This document shows positions 1 through 5,875 of a stretch of DNA of 58,193 nucleotides, in pieces. Within the stretch, counting starts at the first letter, position 1; every line of letters starts with the position of its first letter. Origin of the DNA: a virus; IMG/VR virus record IMGVR_UViG_3300028573_000019, positions 1 through 58,193 of that record. One strand, given 5' to 3'. The notes below the pieces were generated by a model. That model had not been told where the DNA came from. It saw only the letters and a program-made list of their open reading frames with translations, and did no database searches. A program made the translations under genes and the position numbers.

Positions 1-89
1 GGGTCGCCGCGCCGGCCGCGCCGGTGGCCAAGGAAGAGCAGGGCGACGACTGCGGCGGTGCACGCGCCGGTGAGGATCCAGGGAATCAA
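1..89 (-). CDS. Small membrane protein, N-terminal part (runs off the left edge)
   Basis: The reading frame starts at a TTG at base 89, overlapping the stop of the gene before it (TTGA junction), and runs off the window. It encodes 29 residues beginning MIPWILTG, with one hydrophobic segment (about residues 4-20) followed by an Arg-rich stretch, so a membrane-anchored peptide is likely. The last two bases (CC) are completed in frame by the partial ORF at the right edge, giving a 93-residue protein if the window is circular. A paralogue with the same first 30 codons and a different tail is at 56901-57053. Function unknown. Confidence 0.5.
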   Translation of the reverse strand, partial: MIPWILTGACTAAVVALLFLGHRRGRRGD

Positions 90-307
90 GGCAGCACCCC
101 CAACTCCTTCGCCAGGTACAGCGCCGCATTCAGCGCCGTCTGAACATCCACGCTCGGGCTACCCTGCTCGTGGCCCGCGATGACCAGCGCCTGCATGCGG
201 ACGACCTTGCGGAGCGCGTCCACCTGCTGATGGAGCTTCGCGTGCTCAGCCAGGTCGGTGGCTGACGAGAACCCGGCGCGGCAGGTGGCGCAGTAGCCGG
301 CGCTCAT
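86..307 (-). CDS. Small zinc-finger-like phage protein, copy 1
   Basis: 73 residues starting MSAGYCATCRAGF. A CxxC pair followed about 16 residues later by His residues (EHAKLH) resembles a C2H2-type zinc-binding knuckle, followed by a probable helix. The ATG lies in an ATGA overlap with the stop of the upstream gene, implying translational coupling. Its paralogue at 57050-57271 differs at only two residues as far as I can see. Longer ATG starts exist in frame but would read through the neighbouring gene. Function unknown; it belongs to the leader-proximal part of the leftward early operon. Confidence 0.6.
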   Translation of the reverse strand: MSAGYCATCRAGFSSATDLAEHAKLHQQVDALRKVVRMQALVIAGHEQGSPSVDVQTALNAALYLAKELGVLP

Positions 308-474
308 GGCGCACCGACCTTGTCCCCGAGCATCCTCGACATGACCGCATCGGCCATGCGCAGCGGCGCGGGCTTCGGCTGGCACGAGCCGCAGAGAAGC
401 GAGTGCGTGTGGTTGGCGCCAACAGGGATGAAGGCGCAGCCGCAGCGGTTGCAGGTGAGGATCGTCTCGCTCAT
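304..474 (-). CDS. Small zinc-ribbon protein, copy 1
   Basis: 56 residues with two CxxC pairs (CNRC near the N-terminus and CGSC in the middle), consistent with a small zinc ribbon. The C-terminal half (from CQPKPAPLRM to the end) is almost identical to the 56-residue product of 57597-57767, while the N-terminal halves differ, so the pair is mosaic. Start and stop overlap the neighbours by ATGA junctions. Role unknown. Confidence 0.6.
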   Translation of the reverse strand: MSETILTCNRCGCAFIPVGANHTHSLLCGSCQPKPAPLRMADAVMSRMLGDKVGAP

Positions 475-626
475 GCGGCCTCCAGCTGGCCCATGGCCGC
501 GTTCGCGCCCGCGTACCAAGCCATCACCAGCGCGTGCTCGATCGCGAGGATCTGCAGCCCGGTAGCGCTCGGGCCCGCGAGGTCCACCGCCTCGGCGGCC
601 AGCTTCTTTCGGGTGTCGGCGTCCAT
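471..626 (-). CDS. Hypothetical 51-residue protein
   Basis: Starts MDADTRKKLA at 626, immediately after the stop of the upstream gene, and ends in an ATGA overlap with the next gene. It is predicted mostly helical with a moderately hydrophobic middle (ILAIEHALVMAWYAG). The coupled spacing supports a real gene; no family is recognised. Confidence 0.5.
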   Translation of the reverse strand: MDADTRKKLAAEAVDLAGPSATGLQILAIEHALVMAWYAGANAAMGQLEAA

Positions 627-931
627 CAGCTCCCCTCCCGCTTGGTGTTGATCTGCTTCGCCTCGTGCTCCAGCCGCGCCAACTCGCGCGGGTCCAGCTC
701 GCGCAGCCAGCGCGAGCGATCCGCGTGGATCAGGTCGCTGACCTTCTGCGTGTGCGCCTCGATGTGCGGCGCGTGCTCCGCGTCCCAGGCAACCAGCGCC
801 GCACAGCCCGCGTCGCAACGGCCGCAGAACTCCGTCACCGCGTTGCAGCCCGCGCAGTGGCGATCGACGGTCTTCATCCGGCCGCATGCCCGGCAGGCCC
901 AGTCCGGAATCTGAGGAACGCTGCCGTCCAT
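626..931 (-). CDS. Cys-rich zinc-binding hypothetical protein, first gene of the leftward operon
   Basis: 101 residues. Start chosen at the ATG at 931 (MDGSVPQIPDW), because upstream sequence in this frame is low-complexity and lies in the apparent leader. The N-terminal half has paired cysteines (CRACGR, CAGC, CGRC, DAGC) typical of a treble-clef or zinc-ribbon fold. The C-terminal half is charged and helical. Assuming circularity it is the promoter-proximal gene of the operon that continues through base 1 and base 58193 to 42505. Function unknown. Confidence 0.55.
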   Translation of the reverse strand: MDGSVPQIPDWACRACGRMKTVDRHCAGCNAVTEFCGRCDAGCAALVAWDAEHAPHIEAHTQKVSDLIHADRSRWLRELDPRELARLEHEAKQINTKREGS

Positions 932-1002
932 CTGCGTCTCCGTGAACTGCTGGCGGCCACCGTCGTCTGCGTCGACTCCGAGAACCCAGCCGCCCCTTGC
1001 AC

Positions 1003-1035
1003 TGAGCCCCAGACAGCCCGTGCTGCTGGGGCTCA
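1003..1035 (-). promoter_or_regulatory. Long hairpin in the leader of the leftward operon
   Basis: A near-perfect inverted repeat: TGAGCCCCAG pairs with CTGGGGCTCA, and after a single bulged A, CAGC pairs with GCTG around a four-base CCGT loop, giving about 14 paired bases. It lies 70 bases upstream of the ATG at 931. No U-run follows on either strand, so it is not a standard terminator. It could be an antitermination, attenuation or mRNA-stability element. The rest of 932-1250 shows nothing I recognise as a gene on either strand. Confidence 0.5.
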
Positions 1036-1259
1036 CCCGTTTCTCACTCGCATCTGCGTTCTCCCGACCTGCTACCCGCCCTCGCCGCCCGTCTCCGCTG
1101 CGCTCTCGATTTCGCTCTCGCGCACGTGCCAGCCGGAGCCGAACCGCCGCTGAGTCCCACCGAGCACCAACCCGACCCGCCCATCGCCCTACGCACCAGA
1201 ACCCCGCCGCCCGACCTCGCCACTCGATGCACCACCGCCGCATCGACAGGACAGAGCGT

Positions 1260-1308
1260 ATTCCGATTCGGAATGGAATGCAAGTAGGTCGAAATAGAAT
1301 ATTCGACC
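1260..1308. promoter_or_regulatory. Putative operator/promoter region with two palindromes
   Basis: AT-rich relative to its surroundings. It contains a perfect 15-base palindrome ATTCCGA-T-TCGGAAT (1260-1274) and a second inverted repeat GGTCGAA-N8-TTCGACC (1287-1308). A TAGAAT hexamer (1295-1300) could be a rightward -10. The ATTCCGA and TTCGACC half-sites recur in the cI-cro intergenic region (4385-4493), suggesting the same repressor binds both places. The region sits between the leftward early operon (from 931) and the rightward gene at 1397. It is the main content of the 932-1396 gap besides the hairpin at 1003-1035. Confidence 0.6.
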
Positions 1309-1396
1309 AGACTGACTTCGCGTGTGTATTCGCCGACTTGTTCAGTGGTCCGGGCTGGAGATCCGTGGTTTTCTGGGTCCACCTCGGGAGGTCGAG

Positions 1397-2059
1397 ATGG
1401 TCTTCACCGCACTGCTTGCGCTAGCGATTGGGGCCGCTGATGGCCGCGCCGCGGTGGCCGATGCTGGTCCGGCCTCGGCTGCTTCCGCCGCAGCGAGCGC
1501 GCCTGCAGCGGTGCCCAAGGGGCCGCCTGCGACACCGTTCGAAGGCTACGGGGGCATGCCTTGGGGCACGCCCATTGAGGAGGCGAAGGCCAAGCTCGTG
1601 GGAGCGCACCTCGATGCGTCGTTCGGAGACGCGATGCCCATCCTCGTCACAGCCGAGGAGATCGCGGGCACGAAGGCGCGCGTGAACTACTACTTCGTCG
1701 AGGGGAAGCTCGCGCAGGCGGAGGTCGACTTCCAAGGGCTCAGCTCGGCTGATGAGGCTGTCGCCCAGTTCGATCGTGTCGAGGGAGTGCTCTTTGCGAA
1801 GTACGGACACGCCTGGCGCGACACGACCCAAGACCGGCGCGACCCGCAGCTCCAGGAGAGCCGCGGCATGGCGATGATGATCCGCAAATGGTACGGCCAC
1901 CTCGAGTGGACCAAGCCTGGCGGCCAGCTCGAACTCCAAGCGATGTGGTTACCGCAGGGGCCCTGGGTGACGCTCACGGCGAAGGGGAACGACTACATCG
2001 CCAAGGTGCAGAAGAACATCCAGGCGACCCTGGACAAGAGCAACGAGAAGGGCCTCTAG
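1397..2059 (+). CDS. Exported protein of unknown function (possible lysogenic-conversion gene)
   Basis: 220 residues from the ATG at 1397, preceded by a good GGGAGG ribosome-binding site. The N-terminus (MVFTALLALAIGAADGRAA) looks like a Sec signal peptide, followed by an Ala/Pro-rich linker to about residue 45 and then a soluble domain beginning near FEGYGGMPWGT. That GMxWGxxxxEA pattern resembles small periplasmic lipoprotein-like repeats, but I cannot name a family. It stands alone, oriented away from the early operon and next to putative operators, which suits expression from the prophage. It converges with the gene ending at 2056. Confidence 0.65.
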   Translation: MVFTALLALAIGAADGRAAVADAGPASAASAAASAPAAVPKGPPATPFEGYGGMPWGTPIEEAKAKLVGAHLDASFGDAMPILVTAEEIAGTKARVNYYFVEGKLAQAEVDFQGLSSADEAVAQFDRVEGVLFAKYGHAWRDTTQDRRDPQLQESRGMAMMIRKWYGHLEWTKPGGQLELQAMWLPQGPWVTLTAKGNDYIAKVQKNIQATLDKSNEKGL

Positions 2060-2196
2060 GCGGCTTCGCTGCACACCAGCGCGACCTGGTGCCGCTCCCA
2101 CGCCGTGGGCTGGACCTCGGTGACGTCGTAGCCGAACGGGCCGCGCTCGAAGCGCAGGCCACGCAGCACGTGCCCGCGCGCGACGATCCAGGTCAC
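2056..2196 (-). CDS. Possible small hypothetical protein
   Basis: A 46-codon frame from a GTG at 2196, beginning VTWIVARGHVLRG and ending inside the stop codon of the convergent exported-protein gene. It follows the DUF2335 gene by 19 bases. There is no strong ribosome-binding site and no recognisable family. It fills an otherwise empty space in frame with good codon use, but could be spurious. Confidence 0.3.
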   Translation of the reverse strand: MTWIVARGHVLRGLRFERGPFGYDVTEVQPTAWERHQVALVCSEAA

Positions 2197-2215
2197 GTCG
2201 TCGAGTTCGACGGCT

Positions 2216-2815
2216 CTATGAGTTCGGGGCGGGCGTGACTTCGGATGGGGTCGTCTCAGCCGGGCGTTCGGGGGACTGCGGAGAGGCCTTGTCTGGCGGC
2301 CGAGCGTCACCCTTTGCCGCCTCTTGCTTCCGCTCGTTCCGGCTTCGCCCATAGATAAACAAGCCCGCCAATGCGACCAGGTCGGCGCCGCCGATGATCG
2401 CTCCCGTGGCCGGAAATCCGTGCACGGTCACATACGCGGCCACCGTGAGGCCGAACAGCGAGACGATCAGGGCAGCGGAGGTCCCGAGCTTCTCTTGATT
2501 GAGCCGTCCACCGATGACGACCAGATCCCGTCGATGTCGATGCGCCTGCTCCGACTCAGCCATGCGCATGATGCGCTCGGGGAAGTCTGGTCCTGCAGCT
2601 CCATATCCGAAGAGCGTGCGAGGGTCGGGTAGGGGGCCCTGGTGCTGATAGACCCGAAGGTGATTGACCTCTTCGGTGCGCACGACTGGAGCCCGGTTCT
2701 CGGACGATGTTTCAATCGCCGCTTCGCGGGCATCGAGGTAATGCTTCTGGCGCGCCAGCGCTTGGCTCTGGCGTTGGAGCTCTTTTTCTTTGCGTCGGCG
2801 GCGGCTGTTGTTCAT
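2216..2815 (-). CDS. DUF2335 family membrane protein
   Basis: 199 residues. The N-terminal 30 residues are basic and helical. The family-like core FPERIMRMAESEQAHRHRRDL appears around residues 78-98, followed by two hydrophobic segments (about 112-132 and 137-157) and a charged, Pro-rich C-terminal tail. This matches the DUF2335 pattern of predicted membrane proteins common in prophages. The start ATG overlaps the stop of the preceding gene. Its place in the leftward lysogeny-side block suggests prophage expression; the biochemical role is unknown. Confidence 0.75.
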   Translation of the reverse strand: MNNSRRRRKEKELQRQSQALARQKHYLDAREAAIETSSENRAPVVRTEEVNHLRVYQHQGPLPDPRTLFGYGAAGPDFPERIMRMAESEQAHRHRRDLVVIGGRLNQEKLGTSAALIVSLFGLTVAAYVTVHGFPATGAIIGGADLVALAGLFIYGRSRNERKQEAAKGDARPPDKASPQSPERPAETTPSEVTPAPNS

Positions 2816-3087
2816 TCGCGAGCGGCACTGGCCGCAGCGAGAATATCAACGCCTACGGCGCGCCAGTCCTGGCCGAGCGCTTCCGCATCGTCGGCCTGCG
2901 ACCCGCACGAGTATTCGAGATGCCGGAGCTGACCGCCCATATCGAATACGGCGGCGACACCGTCCAAGAAGCCGCCAGGGACGGCGCCAACAATGCATCC
3001 GCCTGCGAGCGCCTTCTCGAGCGCCCGCTCGTACTCACGCTCTGCCTGCAGCGCGTGAGCCCTTGCGCGCATGATGAGCTTGGTCAT
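2812..3087 (-). CDS. Hypothetical 91-residue protein
   Basis: Starts MTKLIMRARAHALQAEREYERALEKALAGG, a charged amphipathic helix, then a Gly-rich region. It is coupled to the DUF2335 gene by a 4-base overlap. A plausible promoter lies directly upstream with its -10 only nine bases before the ATG, so the mRNA may be nearly leaderless. No family recognised. Confidence 0.5.
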   Translation of the reverse strand: MTKLIMRARAHALQAEREYERALEKALAGGCIVGAVPGGFLDGVAAVFDMGGQLRHLEYSCGSQADDAEALGQDWRAVGVDILAAASAARE

Positions 3088-3096
3088 GGGAGACTC

Positions 3097-3125
3097 AATA
3101 TAGCTTCGAGGGGACGGCCCAACAA
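3097..3125 (-). promoter_or_regulatory. Putative leftward promoter
   Basis: On the minus strand a TTGTTG hexamer (3120-3125) and a TATATT hexamer (3097-3102) are separated by exactly 17 bases. The -10 matches the sigma-70 consensus at five of six positions; the -35 is weak. Expected initiation lies within a few bases of the ATG at 3087. This is the main content of the 3088-3233 gap. Confidence 0.4.
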
Positions 3126-3233
3126 CCGCAGCCTATTTCTAGGTTGCACGCAGTCAACATCCTTGCCGATTTGTCGATTCCCGGTCTACGCCGCCACGCA
3201 CAGCGCGAGCGCCCGGCCGCCAGCAGCAGGCCT

Positions 3234-3923
3234 CTAGCCCACCCGACAGAGCGTCACGGCGCGGCGTCCGCCGGTCCACCAGGCGCGCGCCTCGAAGCCC
3301 CCGGCACGCACCGAGCTGTGGCGCTCGCTGAACGCAGCCTCGGCAGCCACGAACGCCTCCAGCGCATCCAGGTCGCTCGGGACGTCCACGCCCTGGCCAG
3401 CTTCGCGAAACTTCGCGCGCGAGCCTTCCCACGCTGCTGCAGCCATTCCGGGAGCCACCTCGCAGACGCGCCGCGCGAGAGCCTGCCAGCTGCAGTGCGG
3501 CCACCATTCGCGAAGCACGGCGAGGTCCCAATCACACGACGAGCCCGAGGCCTCGAATTCTCGGACGGGCATCATCAACGACGCCGCGATCGCCTGGCAG
3601 ACGTTCTCGTGCTCGCCGCCAAGGTGCTCGGGCAGCTCGAGCTCCGCAAGCTCATGCGCGATGACCCACTCCATGCGTGGCTGGTGCGAGAAGGGCGAGA
3701 TATAGATCGCCCGCAGGAATGGATCAGTGCATCCGAGCACACCCAGCCCGAGATTTGAGCGAATCGAGACGAAGACCCCGAGGGCCTTCGCGAGCGCCGA
3801 GGGCGGGCTTCCAGGTCGAAGCAGAGACCTACTGAGAATCCTCTTCGCCAGGTGCTCCGCTTGCCTTGTCCTGGATCGCGAGTTCCTCGCGCCAAAACTT
3901 GAGGCGTCGCTCCCAGTGGCCAT
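3234..3923 (-). CDS. ImmA/IrrE family metallopeptidase-like protein
   Basis: The conserved region begins around LLRPGSPPSALAKALGVFVSI and carries a HELAE motif (HExxE) followed by a second acidic and helical stretch (EHENVCQAIAASLMMP), the zinc-peptidase signature of IrrE/ImmA proteins. In ICEBs1 and related elements ImmA cleaves the neighbouring repressor to trigger induction; the same role is inferred here because the gene lies directly downstream of a CI-like repressor. The start is uncertain: the ATG at 3923 gives 229 residues but overlaps the repressor gene by 95 bases, and rarer start codons nearer 3850 are possible. Confidence 0.75.
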   Translation of the reverse strand: MATGSDASSFGARNSRSRTRQAEHLAKRILSRSLLRPGSPPSALAKALGVFVSIRSNLGLGVLGCTDPFLRAIYISPFSHQPRMEWVIAHELAELELPEHLGGEHENVCQAIAASLMMPVREFEASGSSCDWDLAVLREWWPHCSWQALARRVCEVAPGMAAAAWEGSRAKFREAGQGVDVPSDLDALEAFVAAEAAFSERHSSVRAGGFEARAWWTGGRRAVTLCRVG

Positions 3924-4386
3924 CGTCCTTGATGAGCCAGGATTCCGTTTCGGTGCGATCTCGCTCGAGGTAGCTGCGTTCCCGTCGTGTGATGTGAAGC
4001 CGTCGCGCGTGTCGCTCAAGAAACCCCTCCAGGCCGGGAGGAAGCCTAACCTTGGGGGCTGACGTGCTCGTCTGTTCAGTAGGTTGCACGACCGAGCCGC
4101 GGAAGGTCATCGGCTCGCGACCATGGAGCGCGTTGACGGTGACGCCAAGAGCATCCGCAATCCTCGAAAGAAGATCGGAGTCGAGCGTCTTTTTCTTGCC
4201 CTTCTCGATCTTCGAAACAACAGGCTGAGAAATTCCGACGAGCGCGCCGAGCGCCGTCTGGTCGAGCCCCCGCGATTCGCGCGCCTCCATGATGCGTGCG
4301 CCGATCACCGCCGTTGAGCGCTCGCCCGGCTCTAACGGTTCGGCGGGCGGAGGCCTGGGTGGCGCCTTGCGTGTGCCTGGGTTCAT
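3829..4386 (-). CDS. CI-like transcriptional repressor (XRE-family HTH)
   Basis: 185 residues from the ATG at 4386 (MNPGTRKAPP); an in-frame GTG at 4437 would add 17 residues. An HTH_XRE domain spans about residues 29-87 of the short form (IGARIMEARESRGLDQTAL, then GISQPVVSKIEKGKKK). The C-terminal part is charged and helical, without the S24 autoprotease domain of lambda CI, fitting a repressor inactivated by a partner ImmA-type peptidase. It is divergent from the Cro-like gene. An ATTCCGA site overlaps its start codon, suggesting autoregulation. Confidence 0.85.
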   Translation of the reverse strand: MNPGTRKAPPRPPPAEPLEPGERSTAVIGARIMEARESRGLDQTALGALVGISQPVVSKIEKGKKKTLDSDLLSRIADALGVTVNALHGREPMTFRGSVVQPTEQTSTSAPKVRLPPGLEGFLERHARRLHITRRERSYLERDRTETESWLIKDDGHWERRLKFWREELAIQDKASGAPGEEDSQ

Positions 4387-4493
4387 TCCGATTTCGTATC
4401 GCACGCCCGCCCTCGCCCGAAAGCTGAACAACTTCACCGCGACATCGGCGAATTCCGTTTCGACCTATTCCGACTTGCGCTGGAATATTCCGA
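4385..4493. promoter_or_regulatory. cI-cro intergenic region with repeated ATTCCG sites
   Basis: ATTCCG(A) occurs at 4385, 4452, 4467 and 4487, all in the same orientation. The copy at 4467 forms ATTCC-N10-GGAAT with sequence at 4482-4486, and TTCGACC (4459-4465) matches a half-site at 1302-1308. The stretch is AT-rich. A TTGCGC (4475-4480) and a TTATCT (4498-4503) are 17 bases apart and would place rightward initiation almost at the Cro ATG. I infer a CI/Cro operator array controlling divergent promoters. Confidence 0.6.
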
Positions 4494-4514
4494 TATGTTA
4501 TCTGTGTCCTCGCA

Positions 4515-4775
4515 ATGGACCATCCGCTCACCGAATATCTCAGACGGCCCGACCTCAAGAATCCTGCCAAGAGCATGACGCAGGACGAGTTCGCGAAGCT
4601 GGTTGGCTGCAGCCAGCCCGTCATTTCGAAGTTTCTTGCCGGCACCCTGCAAAGCTTTACGCAGGACACTGCCGAGCGCGTAGTTGAGGTCACGAAGGGC
4701 AGAGTGACGCTGCTCGACTGCCTCTACTCGACGCCTTTCCATCAGAAGCAGAAGCGCCGCCCCTCCACTTCCTGA
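4515..4775 (+). CDS. Cro-like DNA-binding protein (HTH)
   Basis: 86 residues with a helix-turn-helix (MTQDEFAKLVGCSQPVISKFLAG, about residues 21-43) like the XRE/Cro superfamily. It is divergent from the CI-like gene and first in the rightward transcription unit, the normal position for Cro. No clear ribosome-binding site precedes the ATG, consistent with a leaderless or short-leader transcript. The C-terminus is basic. Confidence 0.75.
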   Translation: MDHPLTEYLRRPDLKNPAKSMTQDEFAKLVGCSQPVISKFLAGTLQSFTQDTAERVVEVTKGRVTLLDCLYSTPFHQKQKRRPSTS

Positions 4776-4822
4776 CCTCCACCGCCGCGCCCGGCTTGTC
4801 CGCGCGCGGCTTTCTTCTGCCC

Positions 4823-4890
4823 GCACAGCGAGCGTTGGCCAGCTTGCTCGCCTCGCAGAACGACACCAGCACCGCCCAGAGGGGAACATG
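4823..4890 (+). repeat. 68-base repeated gene leader, copy 1
   Basis: A 68-base block ending at the ATG of the gene at 4888 recurs at 5562-5629, ending at the ATG of the next gene, with 60 of 68 bases identical by eye. It includes a conserved first 30 bases (GCACAGCGAGCGTTGGCCAG and onward) and the ribosome-binding site AGAGGGGAAC. The upstream half is not obviously coding, so it may carry a promoter, processing site or regulator-binding site. Confidence 0.6.
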
Positions 4891-5490
4891 CCGATCGTCG
4901 GAAAGAAGCTGGAGCCCGCGGTACTGAGCGACCTCCGCTCGACACTCGCGCAGTTCCGAGCCGAGGGCCTGCCGTCCCCGCACGCCGAAGCGCTGCTCGA
5001 CCATGCCGACTGGCTTCAGGCGGAACTCGACCGCCACATCCGCGTCGCGCAGGCGAAGCCCGACAGCGCCGGCATCGCCGTGGAGATGGTGTGCGAGCCA
5101 AAGAGCGCCGTCGGCTGGACGGTGGTCACCACGGACCCGAAGGGCGATGCGAAGCGCGAAGTCACGATGGCCCTCGAGACCATCAATCTGCTCGCGGTCC
5201 AGTACCAGTGGTTCGATTTGCGCGAAAGGATGCGCGTCGTCTTCGCATCAATCGTGAGGTCGCTCGAGACGGTTGGCGAAGCGACGCCGGACCGCATCCT
5301 TGCAACGCTAGATCGGCAGAACGGGATCGACGCGGCTGCCAGTGAAGCGAAGAAGCGCGGGCGCGCTTGGCGAGAAGCGGAGGCCCTGCGCGGCGAAAAC
5401 GAAGCGCTCCGGTGCGTCGTTGCCGAGCAGGAGGCGCTGCTCCAAGGCGCCTGCGGCTACGCGTTCGAGACAGGCCGAGGTGCCGCTTGA
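4888..5490 (+). CDS. Hypothetical 200-residue early protein
   Basis: Starts at an ATG with a strong AGAGGGG ribosome-binding site inside the repeated leader. It is a soluble, mostly helical protein: an N-terminal helical pair (LSDLRSTLAQFRAEG, then LLDHADWLQAELDRH), a central alpha/beta-looking segment and a C-terminal coiled-coil-like stretch (EALRGENEALRCVVAEQEALL). No catalytic motif recognised. The second early rightward gene. Confidence 0.6.
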   Translation: MPIVGKKLEPAVLSDLRSTLAQFRAEGLPSPHAEALLDHADWLQAELDRHIRVAQAKPDSAGIAVEMVCEPKSAVGWTVVTTDPKGDAKREVTMALETINLLAVQYQWFDLRERMRVVFASIVRSLETVGEATPDRILATLDRQNGIDAAASEAKKRGRAWREAEALRGENEALRCVVAEQEALLQGACGYAFETGRGAA

Positions 5491-5561
5491 TCTCCTCCTT
5501 CATCAAGCTCCCGCACCGCCCGCGCGTCTCCGTCATCGCTGTTCGCGTGACCGCGGTCGCT

Positions 5562-5629
5562 GCACAGCGAGCGTTGGCCAGTTTGCTCGCCTCGCCAGAC
5601 GACATCCGCGCCGACCAGAGGGGAACATG
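5562..5629 (+). repeat. 68-base repeated gene leader, copy 2
   Basis: Second copy of the leader at 4823-4890. Eight differences are scattered mainly in the middle; the 5' 30 bases and the ribosome-binding site with the ATG are conserved. Its presence before two unrelated genes suggests a functional cis element rather than gene duplication. Confidence 0.6.
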
Positions 5630-5875
5630 AACCACGGCCCCAAGCACCACCGGACAGCAGAAGAGCGCGCGCGGATCGAGCGTCGTCTCGTGGAGATCTG
5701 GAACTCAGATCCTGAGATCACGTGCAGCGCGCTGGCCGAGCGCTTCCGCCTCTCGGGCACATACGTCGGCGACGTGCTGGCCCAGGCGTTGAAGGACGGG
5801 CGCACCACCAGGTCGACGAAGCCGGCGGCCTCTGACAAGCGCCGGGTGAAGCGCACTGCGGCGGGCGCGCGATGA
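5627..5875 (+). CDS. Small helix-turn-helix protein
   Basis: 82 residues beginning MNHGPKHHRTAEERARIERRL. The central part (ITCSALAERFRLSGTYVGDVL) fits a helix-turn-helix like those in resolvase- or sigma-like DNA-binding proteins; the C-terminus is basic. Its stop overlaps the start of the ParB-methyltransferase gene (ATGA), so the two are probably co-translated. Likely a DNA-binding accessory or regulator; exact role unknown. Confidence 0.55.
   Translation: MNHGPKHHRTAEERARIERRLVEIWNSDPEITCSALAERFRLSGTYVGDVLAQALKDGRTTRSTKPAASDKRRVKRTAAGAR

Noticed and set aside
3942-3951. ATTCCGTTTC inside the repressor coding region as another operator
   Set aside because: A lone half-site in coding sequence without palindrome or promoter context; probably chance.
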